A DNA stretch of 64,000 nucleotides from Flaccisagitta enflata. Lineage: Eukaryota > Chaetognatha > Sagittoidea > Aphragmophora. Of this stretch, positions 11,004 through 24,460 are shown piece after piece. The notes under the pieces were generated by a model. That model did no database searches. It saw only the letters and a list, made by a program, of their open reading frames with translations, and was not told the DNA's origin. The first letter of the stretch is position 1. Every line of letters begins with the position of its first letter. The stretch lies in contig OZ231128.1 of the NCBI GenBank assembly GCA_965153355.1, positions 48,112,001 through 48,176,000 of the forward strand, in the 5' to 3' direction. The position numbers and the translations under genes were made by a program.

Positions 11004-11841
11004 ATTTATTATGATCAAACTGAATAGCTGTTAACATACAATGGCGAATGCCGCTGGTTTACACAAACCGGCGATGCTAGAATCGATGATGATCTCAGTT
11101 TTGACTCACTGCGATCGGCGCTCGCCATCAGCAGAAACGGATCGCTGAGTTGCAATGAGATTTCCATGTGGATTTACGCAAAGGCTAGCCAAAACTGGAC
11201 CATGAGACTATATATCTGGGTTCCTTATTCAATTCTCCACACAGTGATGTAAAAATTTCCGTGGCAAAAGGCGGCAATGAAAATTGTTTTCTCTTCCATA
11301 GGAATGTATACAATCTCTGCACATTGAGACCATATTATCCATGCTAGATGTGCTCATAGCAAGTTGAAACTTGACGATGACATCAAGAACACTTGTATTG
11401 ACATTGTTCAATGGTTGTATTCAATGAGAAAAATATTGCCTTTTTTTCGCTAAATAAAACCACTCCAAACAGTGTGCATTGGTCCATCCGTGAGCACGAG
11501 TCAAAAAGGGGGAAAGTGAGCTCTTTAGTTGCTTGTGTGTGGTTGGGGGTGAGTAGGGTCCAAATAGCGGTTAGATGCCCCTGCCCACCCGTCCGCAACG
11601 ATATTGTGACCCCGCGTCACTTGTTCTCCTGCCGACTCGCATGACAGCCCCTACCCATGCCAAGCGACTTCTTATCGGTCTTTGCTAAAAATAAATACAG
11701 TCGGTTTGTGAAAGTCAAGATGGATCTCATTACTTACTAACTTGTCCGAGCAGATCAGGTTGTGGGGTTGTTGGGCTTGGGGCTGTCTCATGCTTTAATT
11801 GAATCTTGAAATCAACATTGGCTTTGACATTCCACTTTTAG
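11004..11841. other. no gene seen; family P-like fragments
   Basis: Positions 11575-11640 read CCCCTGCCCACCCGTCCGCA and CGATATTGTGACCCCGCGTC, a block shared with 44100-44160 and 61660-61690. The reading frames here have no protein signature. Confidence 0.4.
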
Positions 11842-12219
11842 GTGGTCACGCCTTACCCTGTCTTAACCCTACCCTCCGTAAGAAATCCAAAATTTCAAAC
11901 TGCTCCAATCCAAATTTTGACTGCACAATTGGAATCTGCAGAAAAAACTGACAATGGAAAGTGTCTCCCTTTTTTCGATATTCCAATTGGATGATGGTCA
12001 AAAGTGGTGTCAGAGTACATAGAACATACCCCATCTTGAAATCTTTATTACAATCAGCATGGTTTTTATAATGATCCCGAAAGAATTTCGGAAAAAGAAA
12101 AACACTTTTTCATGCAGATTTCAAATCTACAGTAAAAACTGTGAATTGAGTAACTTAAAATTTTTGGTTTTCCATAGACCCATGGCATGGGGAGTTTAAG
12201 GTAAGGCGCGACTGGCAAG
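11842..12219. mobile_element. inverted-repeat element, about 375 bp
   Basis: GTCACGCCTTACCC with TTAACCCTACCC at the left faces GGGGAGTTTAAGGTAAGGCG at the right, and inner blocks (CAAAATTTCAAA, TTAAAATTTTTGG) also pair inversely. Flanking duplication could not be fixed. Confidence 0.5.
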
Positions 12220-12351
12220 ATGTATACTTTTGAAGCTTTTTTGCACGCCAAAACATGAACTGCTCGGAGATTTTTTTGGTTTCAGTCATTTCGGCACAGG
12301 CTAAATAGACGCTTTAGTGGGAAGACACCGCATACAAATGCTTTGTAGTTT

Positions 12352-12382
12352 GAAGAAAGAAAGGAAGAAAGGAAGAAAGAAA

Positions 12383-12455
<73 letters not shown>

Positions 12456-12530
12456 AAGAAAGAAACAAAGAAACAAAGAAAGAAACAAAGAAACAAAGAA
12501 ACAAAGAAAGAAAAAAGAAGGAAAGAATAA
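12352..12530. repeat. (GAAA)n tetranucleotide array
   Basis: GAAAGAAAGAAA passing into ACAAAGAA variants. Phe/Ser/Leu-rich minus-strand frames are artefacts. Confidence 0.95.
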
Positions 12531-12701
12531 TTGAAAAAAGAATGAAAGGCAGAAAGAGAGGGAAAGAAAAAGAAAGAAAAAAAAAGAAGAAAAGTGAGGA
12601 AGAACAAAAGGAAGAACGGACAAATTGAAAAAGAAAAAAAAAATAGAAAACTTCACGCTGGGTCACTCGGCCAGAAATTAGCTCATAAATATTCAGATGA
12701 G

Positions 12702-12708
<7 letters not shown>

Positions 12709-12785
<77 letters not shown>
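12709..12785. repeat. (GA)n microsatellite
   Basis: Pure GA after a short GTGTGTG, followed by degenerate GAAA and GATA up to about 12880. Confidence 0.95.
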
Positions 12786-13036
12786 GAAAAAAATAGAGAA
12801 AGAAAGAAATGGAGAAAGAGATAGAGATAGAGAGAAATAGAAAAAGAGAAAGAGAGAAATTGAGAAAGCGATACAGAGAAATAGAACATGGCCAACACCT
12901 TACAGTCGTGTGCAGTTGTTCAGACCATAAGACCAAAAGACTAAAAGACTAAAAGACCCAAAGAGTAAAAGACTAAATGTAAATTTTCTAGAAATAACTT
13001 AAAACGACGTAAAATGACGTAAAATGGCGAAAAAAA

Positions 13037-13099
13037 GCAAAGCTTGACAGACAGACCGACGGACAGAGCGGGTCGTCGAGTTGCGTGCACGAGACTAAA
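13037..13099 (-). mobile_element. family P fragment, reversed
   Basis: GACAGACAGACCGACGGACA then GAGTTGCGTGCACGAGACTA and AAAA: the palindrome end with two substitutions. Confidence 0.5.
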
Positions 13100-13433
13100 A
13101 AGAGAAAGAGAGAAAGCGAGCAAGAGAGAAAGAAAGAAAGAGAGAATGAAGTAATACAGATAGAGCGAGAGGGAGACAGTCTTGCTCACCATGACGAGAT
13201 GAGCGAGAGCCAATGGAGGCGTTCTACAAGGGGAGGTGGGATATTTAAATATTCATGCAAGCCATGAGCTGAGTTTATGAACCATGATAATCGATTGCGC
13301 GAAAAAAGACATCCTTAACCGAAACAGATTTCTATAACATATCCCGGTTGGAGTTGCGGCATAACAATACTTACTTTTGGTTATATACAGTTACATTCCG
13401 CGAAAAATTCCCCATACAATCCAATGGGAGGCT
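13100..13433. other. no gene seen; left border of the satellite domain
   Basis: Purine-rich tract, then unremarkable sequence up to the first TGTGACG motif. Confidence 0.4.
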
Positions 13434-14550
13434 TGTGACGTTTTTCTGGAAAACGTCACAGGGCTGTGACACTGTGTCACAATAGTAAATGACTCAATAT
13501 ATGCAGCCTTCCTAGCTTGTTCATCCATCTCTTTTTCTCAGTAAGAAAGTTCCATTTGTCTCATTCTTGGGGTCTGGATAAGTATTCCACCTTCTTGCCC
13601 GCTTAGAATGTACCGTGCGACTCAGCTTTATGAAAAGAATAAATCCAATGACATTATTAGAGAAAATAAATGTCACATAAAGCAAGAGCAAGGAAGCCAC
13701 ATAATATGTCTGTTAGTCTGTCTAACAGTGCATTGGGTTGTTGGTCCATAGATTGGTCAGTTGTGATCAAGTTGAAAAGAGTTAAACATGCATTTTGTGA
13801 CAGGTGTATTTACCGATTGTCATACCAATAAGCAAGATATCTCATTATTGGTATAAACTATTGTCACAATGAAAAACATAGTCATTATGATACGTAAAAA
13901 CCAATGTCACAAAAGCTAACAACAGATGTCACAATAGGTATGATGAAGTAATTGATAGCATGTCTGCTTGCATGTCAGTCTGTTTATCAAGTGTGATCAA
14001 GGGTGATCAAGCTGAAAGGAGTAAGCATCCATATTGTGCCACAATGTGTAGAAACCAATGTCACAAAGGGTGAAAACGGATGTCACAATAGCTGAGATGA
14101 GAGGAGCGATAACTTGCTTGCCTGCATGTCAGTGTGTTATATAAACTATTATCACAATGAAAAACATAAGTGTCACAATGTGTAAAAACCAATGTCACAA
14201 AAAGTAACAACAGATGTCACAAAAGATAACGGATGTCACAATAGGTGAGATGAAGTAATCAATAACTTGTGTGCCTGCATGTCCGTCTGTTCTACAGTGT
14301 ATTGGTTCATCTGGGGTGATCAATCTGAATAAAGTTATGCATCAACTTTGTGACATTTGTCTTTTTTGAAATTTTATGATTTGTAGATAGTGTTGTCACA
14401 ATGAAAAATAAATACCACAATAATTAGAAACCAATGTCAAAAAGGCTGAAAACATATATCACAATATGTAAGATGAAAGGAGTCATAAGTTGTCTTCCTC
14501 TGAGTCAGTCTGTCAAATTGTGCATTAGTTTCTTGGTCCATTGGTTGGTA

Positions 14551-14600
14551 ATGGATGGTCAAAAAAGAAGTAACCAAAGTTACTTTTTTTGACCACCCAT
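14551..14600. repeat. 50-bp hairpin inside the satellite, copy 1
   Basis: ATGGATGGTCAAAAAAGAAG faces ACTTTTTTTGACCACCCAT across a short AACC..GGTT-type loop region; the first of four. Confidence 0.75.
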
Positions 14601-14866
14601 TATGCAGTGATTTAGTTGAAAAGAGGTTAATATTCATTTTTGTGACATTTGTTTTACCTGATTCTTATACATAAGCAAGAAATTTCACTATTTTTAAAAA
14701 ACTATTGTCAAAATGAAAAAAATAAAGGCCACCATATATAGAAACCAATGTCACAAATTGTAACAACAGATGTCACAATAAGTGAGATAAAGGGAGATAT
14801 AACTTGTTCGCCTATATGTCATTTTGTTTATCAGTACATTGGTTACTTAGTCCATTGGTTGGGAAA

Positions 14867-14912
14867 GGGTGGCCAAAAAAAGAGTGACCAAGGTTACTTT
14901 TTTTAACCACCC
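14867..14912. repeat. 50-bp hairpin inside the satellite, copy 2
   Basis: GGGTGGCCAAAAAAAGAGTG faces ACTTTTTTTAACCACCC; arm mismatches are C/A-type single changes. Confidence 0.7.
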
Positions 14913-15760
14913 ATTATGTTAAAACCAAGCTGAAATGAATTGTATGTTTATTTTGTGACATTTCATTATATTGATTGTCACACTGATAAACAAGAAATTT
15001 CATCACTTGTAAAAACTATTGTCACAATAAAAAAAAATGTCACAATATGTAAAAACAAATGTCACAAAGGGTAACAACAGATGTCACAATAGGTAGGATG
15101 AAGGGAGACATAACTTATTTGCCTGTGTGCCATTCTGTTTATCAGTCTATAAAAACTCTTGTCACAAAAAGAACTGAATACGACAGTAAGTAGAAACCGT
15201 TGTCACAAATGGTGAAAAGAGACGTCGCAAAAGCTGAGATAAAGGGAGCAATAACTTGTTTGCCTCTATGTCAGTCTGTGCCATTTGTCTGTATCAGTTG
15301 TCACACAACTATACAAGAAATTTTATGATCAGTAAAAGTAATTGTCACAATTAAATGAAATTGCCACAATATGTAAAAACCAATGTCACTAAGGGTAACA
15401 GCAGATGTCACAAAAGATAAGATATAGGAAGACATAACTTGTTTGCCTATATGACATTCTGTTTATCAGTGGATTGGTTCCTTGATCAATAAGTTGTTCA
15501 GGAATGATCAAGCTGAAAATAGTTATACATCAATTTTGTGCCATTTGTCTTTATCAATTCCCACACTAATAAATGAAAAATTTATGATCAGTAAAAGTTT
15601 TTGTCACAATGAAGCATAATTGCGACAATATATAAAAATCAATGTCACAAAGGGTGAAAACAGATGTCACAATAGGTGAGATGAAGGGAGATATAACTTG
15701 TTCGCCTATATGTCATTTTGTTTATCAGTACATTGGTTACTTAGTCCATTGGTTGGGAAA

Positions 15761-15806
15761 GGGTGGTCAAAAAAGAAGTGACCAAGGTTACTTTTTTTGA
15801 CCACCC
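15761..15806. repeat. 50-bp hairpin inside the satellite, copy 3
   Basis: GGGTGGTCAAAAAAGAAGTG faces TACTTTTTTTGACCACCC. Confidence 0.75.
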
Positions 15807-16644
15807 ATTATGTAAAGACCAAGCTGAAATGAATTATATGTTTATTTTGTGACATTTCATTATATTGATTGTCACACTGATAAACAAGAAATTTCATTAT
15901 TTGTAAAAACTATTGTCACAATAGAAAAAAATGTCACAAGATGTAAAAACCAATGTCACAAAGGGTAACAACAGATGTCACAATAGGTAGGATAAAGGGA
16001 GACATAACTTATTTGCCTGTGTGCCATTCTGTTTATCAGTCTGTAAAAACTCTTGTCACAAAAAGAACAGAATACGACAAGAGGTAGAAACCAATGTCAC
16101 AAATGGTAAAAAGAGACGTCGCAAAAGCTGAGATACACAGAGCAATAACTTGTTTGCCTCTGTGTCAGTCTGTGCCATTTGTCTGTATCAGTTGTCACAC
16201 TACTATACAAAAATTTTTATGATCAGTAAAATTAATTGTCACAATGAAATAAAATTGCCACAATATGTAAAAACCAATGTCACTAACGGTAACAGCAGAT
16301 GTCACAAAAGATAAGATAAAGGGAGACATAACTTGTTTGCCTATATGACATTCTGTTTATCAGTGGATTGGTTCCTTGATCAATAAGTTGTTCTGGGGTG
16401 ATCATGCTGAAAAGAGTTATACATCAATTTTGTGCCATTTGTCTTTATCAATTCCCACACTAATGAATGAGAAATTTATGATCAGTAAAAGTTTTTGTCA
16501 CAATGAAACATATTTGGGACAATATATAAAAATCAATGTCACAAAGGGTGAAAACAGATGTCACGATAAGTGAGATGAAGGGAGTCTGCCTGTATGTCAG
16601 TCTATGTATCAGTGCATTGGTTCTTTGGTCCATTGGTTGGGAAA

Positions 16645-16690
16645 GGGTGGTCAAAAAAGAAGTGACCAAGGTTACTTTTTTTGACCACCC
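16645..16690. repeat. 50-bp hairpin inside the satellite, copy 4
   Basis: Same sequence as copy 3; it lies one higher-order period downstream. Confidence 0.75.
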
Positions 16691-16829
16691 ATTATGTTAA
16701 GACCCAGCTGAAATGAATCATATGTTTATTTTGTGACATTTCATTATATTGATTGTCACAATGATAAACAAGAAATTTCATTATTTGTAAAAACTATTGT
16801 CACAATAAAAAAAAATGTCACAATATGTA

Positions 16830-17596
16830 CAGTATGATTTTTCACGTTTGAAATATTCTATGACGACATTACAGAAAGAGTTATAGAGATAATTCAATTC
16901 TATAAAAAGTTTGTAAAAGCTAATGATGATGCATTTTATGATGTGTAACTCTTAGGACTTTTTTACAAAAATCTATACCTTTTGACAAATGAGGAAATAT
17001 TGATCAAAATCAGTAAAAAACACTATGATTTTAAGTTCTTGGCTGAACGGTTTTTCTTTAAGTCGCTCATATTTCTAAACGGATTGAGCAAAAGGTACCA
17101 GATTGGTCTCAAATTCAACCTAATTTACCATAGTTTTAGGAAATAGAAAGAGGGGAATTTTTTTTAATGATACATCACATGGAACTTGAAAACAATTGGT
17201 TTCTCGACAAAAATTTTGATGAAAAGTTGGTTCACAGTTCAAAAATCGATCTGAAATATCAAAAAAACATTTCAACTCAAGCTTTCTCAAAAACTACTTC
17301 AAAATACCTTTCATTTGAGACCAATCTGGTATCTGTAGCTCAATTCGTTTAGAGGTGAGAGCAATTTAAAGGAAAACAGTTCAAATGAAAATTTTTTGCC
17401 AAGAAACAATCTGAATATGATGACATCTAGTTCTGTACTTTTTCCGAGGATCAAATTTTTTAAAAAAATCCTGGGAGTTACACATCACAAAATGCATCAA
17501 CATTATCTTTTAGGAACTTTTTTCAGAATTCCACTATCTCTATTACTTTTTTTTTTACATCGTCATAGAATATTTCAAACGAGAAAAATCGTACTG
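16830..17596 (+). mobile_element. 767-bp TA-flanked foldback MITE, copy A
   Basis: Begins CAGTATGATTTTTCACG and ends CGAGAAAAATCGTACTG. TA lies at 16828-16829 and 17597-17598. The arms pair inversely over about 150 bp at the ends and again around the centre (AGATTGGTCTCAAATT facing ATTTGAGACCAATCT). It interrupts a satellite unit; uninterrupted units read ATATGTAAAAACCAATGTCA, which gives the empty site. The 61-codon frame inside is only nucleotide conservation. Confidence 0.9.
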
Positions 17597-17892
17597 TAAA
17601 GACCAATGTCACAAAGGGAAACAACAGATGTCACAATAGGGAGGATGAAGGGAGACATAACTTTTTTGCCTGTGTTCCATTCTGTTTATCAGTCTATGAG
17701 AACTTTTGTCACAAAAAAAACTGAAATCAAGAATAAGTAGAAACCAATGTCACAAATGGTGAAAAGAGGTAACAAAGGGTAACAGCAGATGTCACAAAAG
17801 GTAAGATAAAGGGAGACATAACTTGTTTGCCTAGTCTGTTGGTTGGGAAAGGGCGGTCGGTTAAGAAAGGGCGGTTATAAAACAAGATAAAA

Positions 17893-18581
17893 AGACCCAT
17901 TCAGTCAATCAGAATGTCTCAATCAGAGACAATCAGATGGACGTATTTGGCAATGGCAGTGGTTGTAGTTTACAAGTTTAAAGAGAAAGAGAGAGAGAGA
18001 CCATTCAGTCGTTCAGTAAGACTCAATTCTAGGCAATCAGATGTACATATTTGATATGGCTGTGGTTGCAGTTCACATGTTCTTCAGCTAGGGCCATGGA
18101 GATTAAGTTGAAGAGTTGGCATTTGTCTTTACCTATTGTGACATTTGTGTTTACTAATTACATCTGCCTTACCGCTTTGTGATGCTTCTCTTTACCTACT
18201 GTGACATTTGATTTTGATTTATTGAATGAGACAGACTCATGATTTGAAACCATCTACAAAGGGACATGTTCTGTCAATCAGAAACTGAGTCAAGTAGGAA
18301 AATCTTGCTGACTCAGATTGAGTCATACTGAACAACTAAATGGTTGACAAAAAGGGAGAGACCAGTGACAAGAGGGGCTAGCGGGGTCAGAATACATGTT
18401 GAGCATGTTTTCTTTATCTGCTCTGAAGGTTGCTCATATTCTTCAAAACCCTCTTTATATATACATATATACATATATAAAGGGCTTCTGGGAAAATTGA
18501 AGGGGTAGATTCACCAAAGAGCAAAAAGGACTCAATACCAATTCCTACCCCGCTAGCCCCTCTTGTCACTGGTCTCTCCCT

Positions 18582-18649
<68 letters not shown>

Positions 18650-19229
18650 ATTCAGTCACTCAGTAAGACTCAATTTAAGACAATCAGATGTGCATATTTG
18701 GACATGGCTGTGGTTGCAGTTCACATGTTCTTAGGATAGGGCCATGGTGATTGAGTTGAAGAGTTGGCATTTGTCTTTACCTATTGTGACATTTGTGTTT
18801 ACTCATTATGACATTTGCTTTAACCCTTTGTGATGCTTCTCTTCACCTACTGTGACATTTGATTTTGATTCATTGAATGAGACTGACTCATGATTTAATA
18901 CTATCTACAAAGGACAAGTTCAGTCAATCAGAAACTTAGTCAAGAAGTTACATCTTGGTGACTCAGATTGAGTCATACTGAATGACGAAACGGTTCACAA
19001 TAAGGGAGAGACCAGTGACAAGAGGGGCTAGCGGGGTCAGAATACATGTTGAGCATGTTTTCTTTATCTGCTCTAAAGGTTGCTCAAATTCTTCAAAACC
19101 CTCTTTAAATATACATAAATACATATATAAAGGGCTTCTGGAGAAATTGAAGGGGTAGATTCACCAAAGAGCAAAAAGGAATCAATATCAATTCCTACCC
19201 CACTAGCCCCTCTTGTCACTGGTCTCTCC

Positions 19230-19293
<64 letters not shown>

Positions 19294-19983
19294 CCCCAGT
19301 CAGTCAATTAGAATGTCTCAATCAGAGACATTTAGATGCACATGTTTGGCGATGGCAGTGATTATGGTTCACAAGTTCAAAGATAGAGAGAGACAGAGAG
19401 ACCACTCAGTCACTCAGTAAGACTCAATTTAAGACAATCAGTTGTGCTTATTTGGACATGGCTGTGGATGCAGTTCACATGTTCTTAGGGTAGGGCCATG
19501 GTGATTGAGTTGAAGAGTTGGAATTTGTCTTTACCTATTGTGACATTTGTGTTTACTCATTATGACATTTGCTTTAACCCTTTGTGATGCTTCTCTTTAC
19601 CTACTGAGACATTTGATTTTGATTCATTGAATGGGACTGACTCATGATTTAATACCATCGACAAAGGACATGTTCAGTCAATCAAAAGTATAGTCAAGTA
19701 CTTACATCTTAGTGACTCAGATTGAGTCATACTGAATGACTAAATGGTTCACAATAAGGGAGAGACCAGTGACGAGAGGGGCTAGCGGGGTCAGAATACA
19801 TGTTGAGCATGTTTTCTTTATCTGCTCTGAAGGTTGCTCATATTCTTCAAAACCCTCTTTATATATACATATATACATATATAAAGGGCTTCTGGGGAAA
19901 TTTAAGGGGTAGATTCACCAAAGAGCAAAAAGGACTCAATATCAATTCCTACCCCGCTAGCCCCTCTTGCCACTGGTCTCTCC

Positions 19984-20035
<52 letters not shown>

Positions 20036-20721
20036 CCCCAGTCAGTCAATTAGAATGTCTCAATCAGAGACATTTAGATGCACATGTTTGGCGATGGCAG
20101 TGATTATGGTTCACAAGTTCAAAGATAGAGAGAGACAGAGATACCATTCAGTCACTCAGTAAGACTCAATTTAAGACAATCAGTTGTGCATATTTGGACA
20201 TGTCTGTGGTTGCAGTTCACATGTTCTTAGGGTATGGCCATGGTGATTGTGTTGAAGAGTTGGCATTTGTCTTTACCTATCGTGACATTTGTGTTTACTC
20301 ATTATGACATTTGCTTTAACCCTTTGCGATGCTTCTGTTTACCTACTGAGACATTTGATAATGATTCATTGAATGGGACTGACTCATGATTTAATACCAT
20401 CGACAAAGGACATGTTCAGTCAATCAAAAGTATAGTCAAGTACTTACATCTTAGAGACTCAGATTGAGTCATACTGAATGACTAAATGGTTCACAATAAG
20501 GGAGAGACCAGTGACAAGAGGGGCTAGCGGGGTCAGAATACATGTTGAGCATGTTTTCTTTATCTGCTCTGAAGGTTGCTCATATTCTTCAAAACCCTCT
20601 TTATATATACATTTATACATATATAAAGGGCTTCTGGGGAAATTGAAGGGGTAGATTCACCAAAGAGCAAAAAGGACTCAATATCAATTCCCACCCCGCT
20701 AGCCCCTCTTGTCACTGGTCT

Positions 20722-20771
<50 letters not shown>

Positions 20772-21461
20772 CCCCAGTCAGTCAATTAGAATGTCTCAAT
20801 CAGAGACATTTAGATGCACATGTTTGGCGATGGCAGTGATTATGGTTCACAAGTTCAAAGATAGAGAGAGACAGAGAGACCATTCAGTCACTCAGTAAGA
20901 CTCAATTTAAGACAATCAGTTGTGCATATTTGGACATGGCTGTGGTTGCAGTTCACATGTTCTTAGGGTAGGGCCATGGTGATTGAGTTGAAGAGTTGGC
21001 ATTTGTCTTTACCTATCGTGACATTTGTGTTTACTCATTATGACATTTGCTTTAACCCTTTGTGATGCTTCTGTTTACCTACTGAGACATTTGATTATGA
21101 CTCATTGAATGGGACTGACTCATGATTTAATACCATCGACAAAGGACATGTTCAGTCAATCAAAAGTATAGTCAAGTACTTACATCTTAGTGACTCAGAT
21201 TGAGTCATACTGAATGACTAAATGGTTCACAATAAGGGAGAGACCAGTGACAAGAGGGGCTAGCGGGGTCAGAATACATGTTGAGCATGTTTTCTTTATC
21301 TGCTCTGAAGGTTGCTCATATTCTTCAAAACCCTCTTTATATATACATATATACATATATAAAGGGCTTCTGGGGAAATTGAAGGGGTAGATTCACCAAA
21401 GAGCAAAAAGGACTCAATATCAATTCCTACCCCGCTAGCCCCTCTTGTCACTGGTCTCTCC

Positions 21462-21529
<68 letters not shown>

Positions 21530-22198
21530 CCCCAGTCAGTCAATTAGAATGTCTCAATCAGAGACATTTAGATGCACATGTTTGGCGATGGCAGTGATTA
21601 TGGTTCACAAGTTCAAAGATAGAGAGAGACATTCAGTCACTCAGTAAGACTCAATTTAAGACAATCAGTTGTGCATATTTGGACATGGCTGTGGTTGCAG
21701 TTCACTTGTTTTTAGGGTAGGGCCATGGTGATTGAGTTGAAGAGTTGGCATTTGTCTTTACCTATTGTGACATTTGTGTTTACTCATTGTGACATTTGCT
21801 TTAACCCTTTGTGATGCTTCTCTTTACCTACTGAGACATTTGATTATGATTCATTGAATGGGACTGACTCATGATTAATACCATTGACAAAGGACATGTT
21901 CAGTCAATCAAAAGTATAGTCAAGTACTTACATCTTAGTGACTCAGATTGAGTCATACTGAATGACTAAATGGTTCACAATAAGGGAGAGACCAGTGACA
22001 AGAGGGGCTAGCGGGGTCAGAATACATGTTAAGCATGTTTTCTTTATCTGCTCTGAAGGTTGCTCATATTCTTCAAAACCCTCTTTATATATACATATAT
22101 ACATATATAAAGGGCTTCTGGGGAAATTGAAGGGGTAAATTCACCAAAGAGCAAAAAGGACTCAATATCAATTCCTACCCCGCTAGCCCCTCTTGTCC

Positions 22199-22286
<88 letters not shown>

Positions 22287-24378
22287 CCCCAGTCAGACAA
22301 TTAGAATGTCTCAATCAGAGACATTTAGATGCACATGTTTGGCGATGGCAGTGATTATGGTTCACAAGTTCAAAGATAGAGAGAGACAGAGAGACCATTC
22401 AGTCACTCAGTAAGACTCAATTTAAGACAATCAGTTGTGCATATTTGGATATGGCTGTGGTTGCAGTTCACATGTTATTAGGGTAGGGCCATGGTGATTG
22501 AGTTGAAGAGTTGGCATTTGTCTTTACCTATCGTGACATTTGTGTTTACTCATTATGACATTTGCTTTAACCCTTTGTGATGCCTCTCTTTACCTACTGA
22601 GACATTTGATTATGATTCATTGAATGGGACTGACTCATGATTTAATACCATCGACAAAGGACATGTTCAGTCAATCAGAAGTATAGTCAAGTACTTACAT
22701 CTCAGTGACTCAGATTGAGTCATACTGAATGACTAAATGGTTCACAATAAGGGAGAGACCAGTGACAAGAGGGGCTAGCGGGGTCAGAATACATGTTGAG
22801 CATGTTTTCTTTATCTGCTCTGAAGGTTGCTCATATTCTTCAAAACCCTCTTAATATATACATATATACATATATAAAGGGCTTCTGGGGAAATTGAAGG
22901 GGTAGATTCACCAAAGAGCAAAAAGGACTCAATATCAATTCCTACCCCGCTAGCCCCTCTTGTCACTGTCTCTCCTGAGAGAAGAGAGAGAGAGAGAGAG
23001 AGCCCCAGTCAGACAATTAGAATGTCTCAATCAGAGACATTTAGATGCACATGTTTGGCGATGGCAGTGATTATGGTTCACAAGTTCAAAGATAGAGAGA
23101 GACATTCAGTCACTCAGTAAGACTCAATTTAAGACAATCAGTTGTGCATATTTGGACATGGCTGTGGTTGCAGTTCACATGTTCTTAGGGTAGGGCCATG
23201 GTGATTGAGTTGAAGAGTTGGCATTTGTCTTTACCTATTGTGACATTTGTGTTTACTCATTGTGACATTTGCTTTAACCCTTTGTGATGCTTCTCTTTAC
23301 CTACTGAGACATTTGATTATGATTCATTGAATGGGACTGACTCATGATTAATACCATTGACAAAGGACATGTTCAGTCAATCAAAAGTATAGTCAAGTAC
23401 TTACATCTTAGTGACTCAGATTGAGTCATACTGAATGACTAAATGGTTCACAATAAGGGAGAGACCAGTGACAAGAGGGGCTAGCGGGGTCAGAATACAT
23501 ATTGAGCATGTTTTCTTTATCTGCTCTGAAGGTTGCTCATATTCTTCAAAACCTCTTTATATATACATATATACATATATAAAGGGCTTCTGAGAAATTG
23601 AAGTGGTAAATTCACAAAGAGCCAAAAGGACTCAATATCAATCCTACCCCGCTAGCCCCTCTTGTCACTGGTCTCTCCTGAGAGAGAGAGCCCCAGTCTG
23701 TCAGTAGAATGTCTCAATCAGAGCATTTAGATGCACATGTTTGGCAATGGCAGTGATTATGGTTCACAAGTTCAAAGATAGAGAGAGACAGAGAGACCAT
23801 TCAGTCACTCAGTAAGACTCAATTTAAGACAATCAGTTGTGCATATTTGGATATGGCTGTGGTTGCAGTTCACATGTTCTTAGGGTAGGGCCATGGTGAT
23901 TGAGTTGAAGAGTTGGCATTTGTCTTTACCTATTGTGACATTTGTGTTTACTCATTATGACATTTGCTTTAACCCTTTGTGATGCCTCTCTTTACCTACT
24001 GAGACATTTGATTATGATTCATTGAATGGGACTGACTCATGATTTAATACCATCGACAAAGGACATGTTCAGTCAATCAAAAGTATAGTCAAGTACTTAC
24101 ATCTTAGTGACTCAGATTGAGTCATACTGAATGACTAAATGGTTCACAATAAGGGAGAGACCAGTGACAAGAGGGGCTAGCGGGGTCAGAATACATGTTG
24201 AGCATGTTTTCTTTATCTGCTCTGAAGGTTGCTCATATTCTTCAAAACCCTCTTAATATATACATATATACATATATAAAGGGCTTCTGGGGAAATTGAA
24301 GGGGTAGATTCACCAAAGAGCAAAAAGGACTCAATATCAATTCCTACCCCGCTAGCCCCTCTTGTCACTGGTCTCTCC

Positions 24379-24460
<82 letters not shown>

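Larger units (their letters stand above)
13434..17880 (-). repeat. degenerate TGTCACAA satellite, about 890-bp higher-order period
   Basis: Dozens of AACCAATGTCACAA, AACAGATGTCACAA and related words, spaced 20-60 bp. AAGTAGAAACCAATGTCACAA-type stretches match the reverse complement of the 50-bp monomer at 25491-27343, so this is an old relative in opposite orientation. Larger blocks recur: TTGGTTGGGAAAGGGTGG at about 14855, 15748 and 16632. A hairpin at 13434-13460 (TGTGACGTTTT facing AAAACGTCACA) marks the left edge. No coding sequence. Confidence 0.8.

Noticed and set aside
17167-17352. Conserved 61-residue protein, also at 58265-58450
   Set aside because: Both frames lie in two copies of the same foldback MITE. 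The similarity is that of the whole element, and no coding-type substitution bias is evident.
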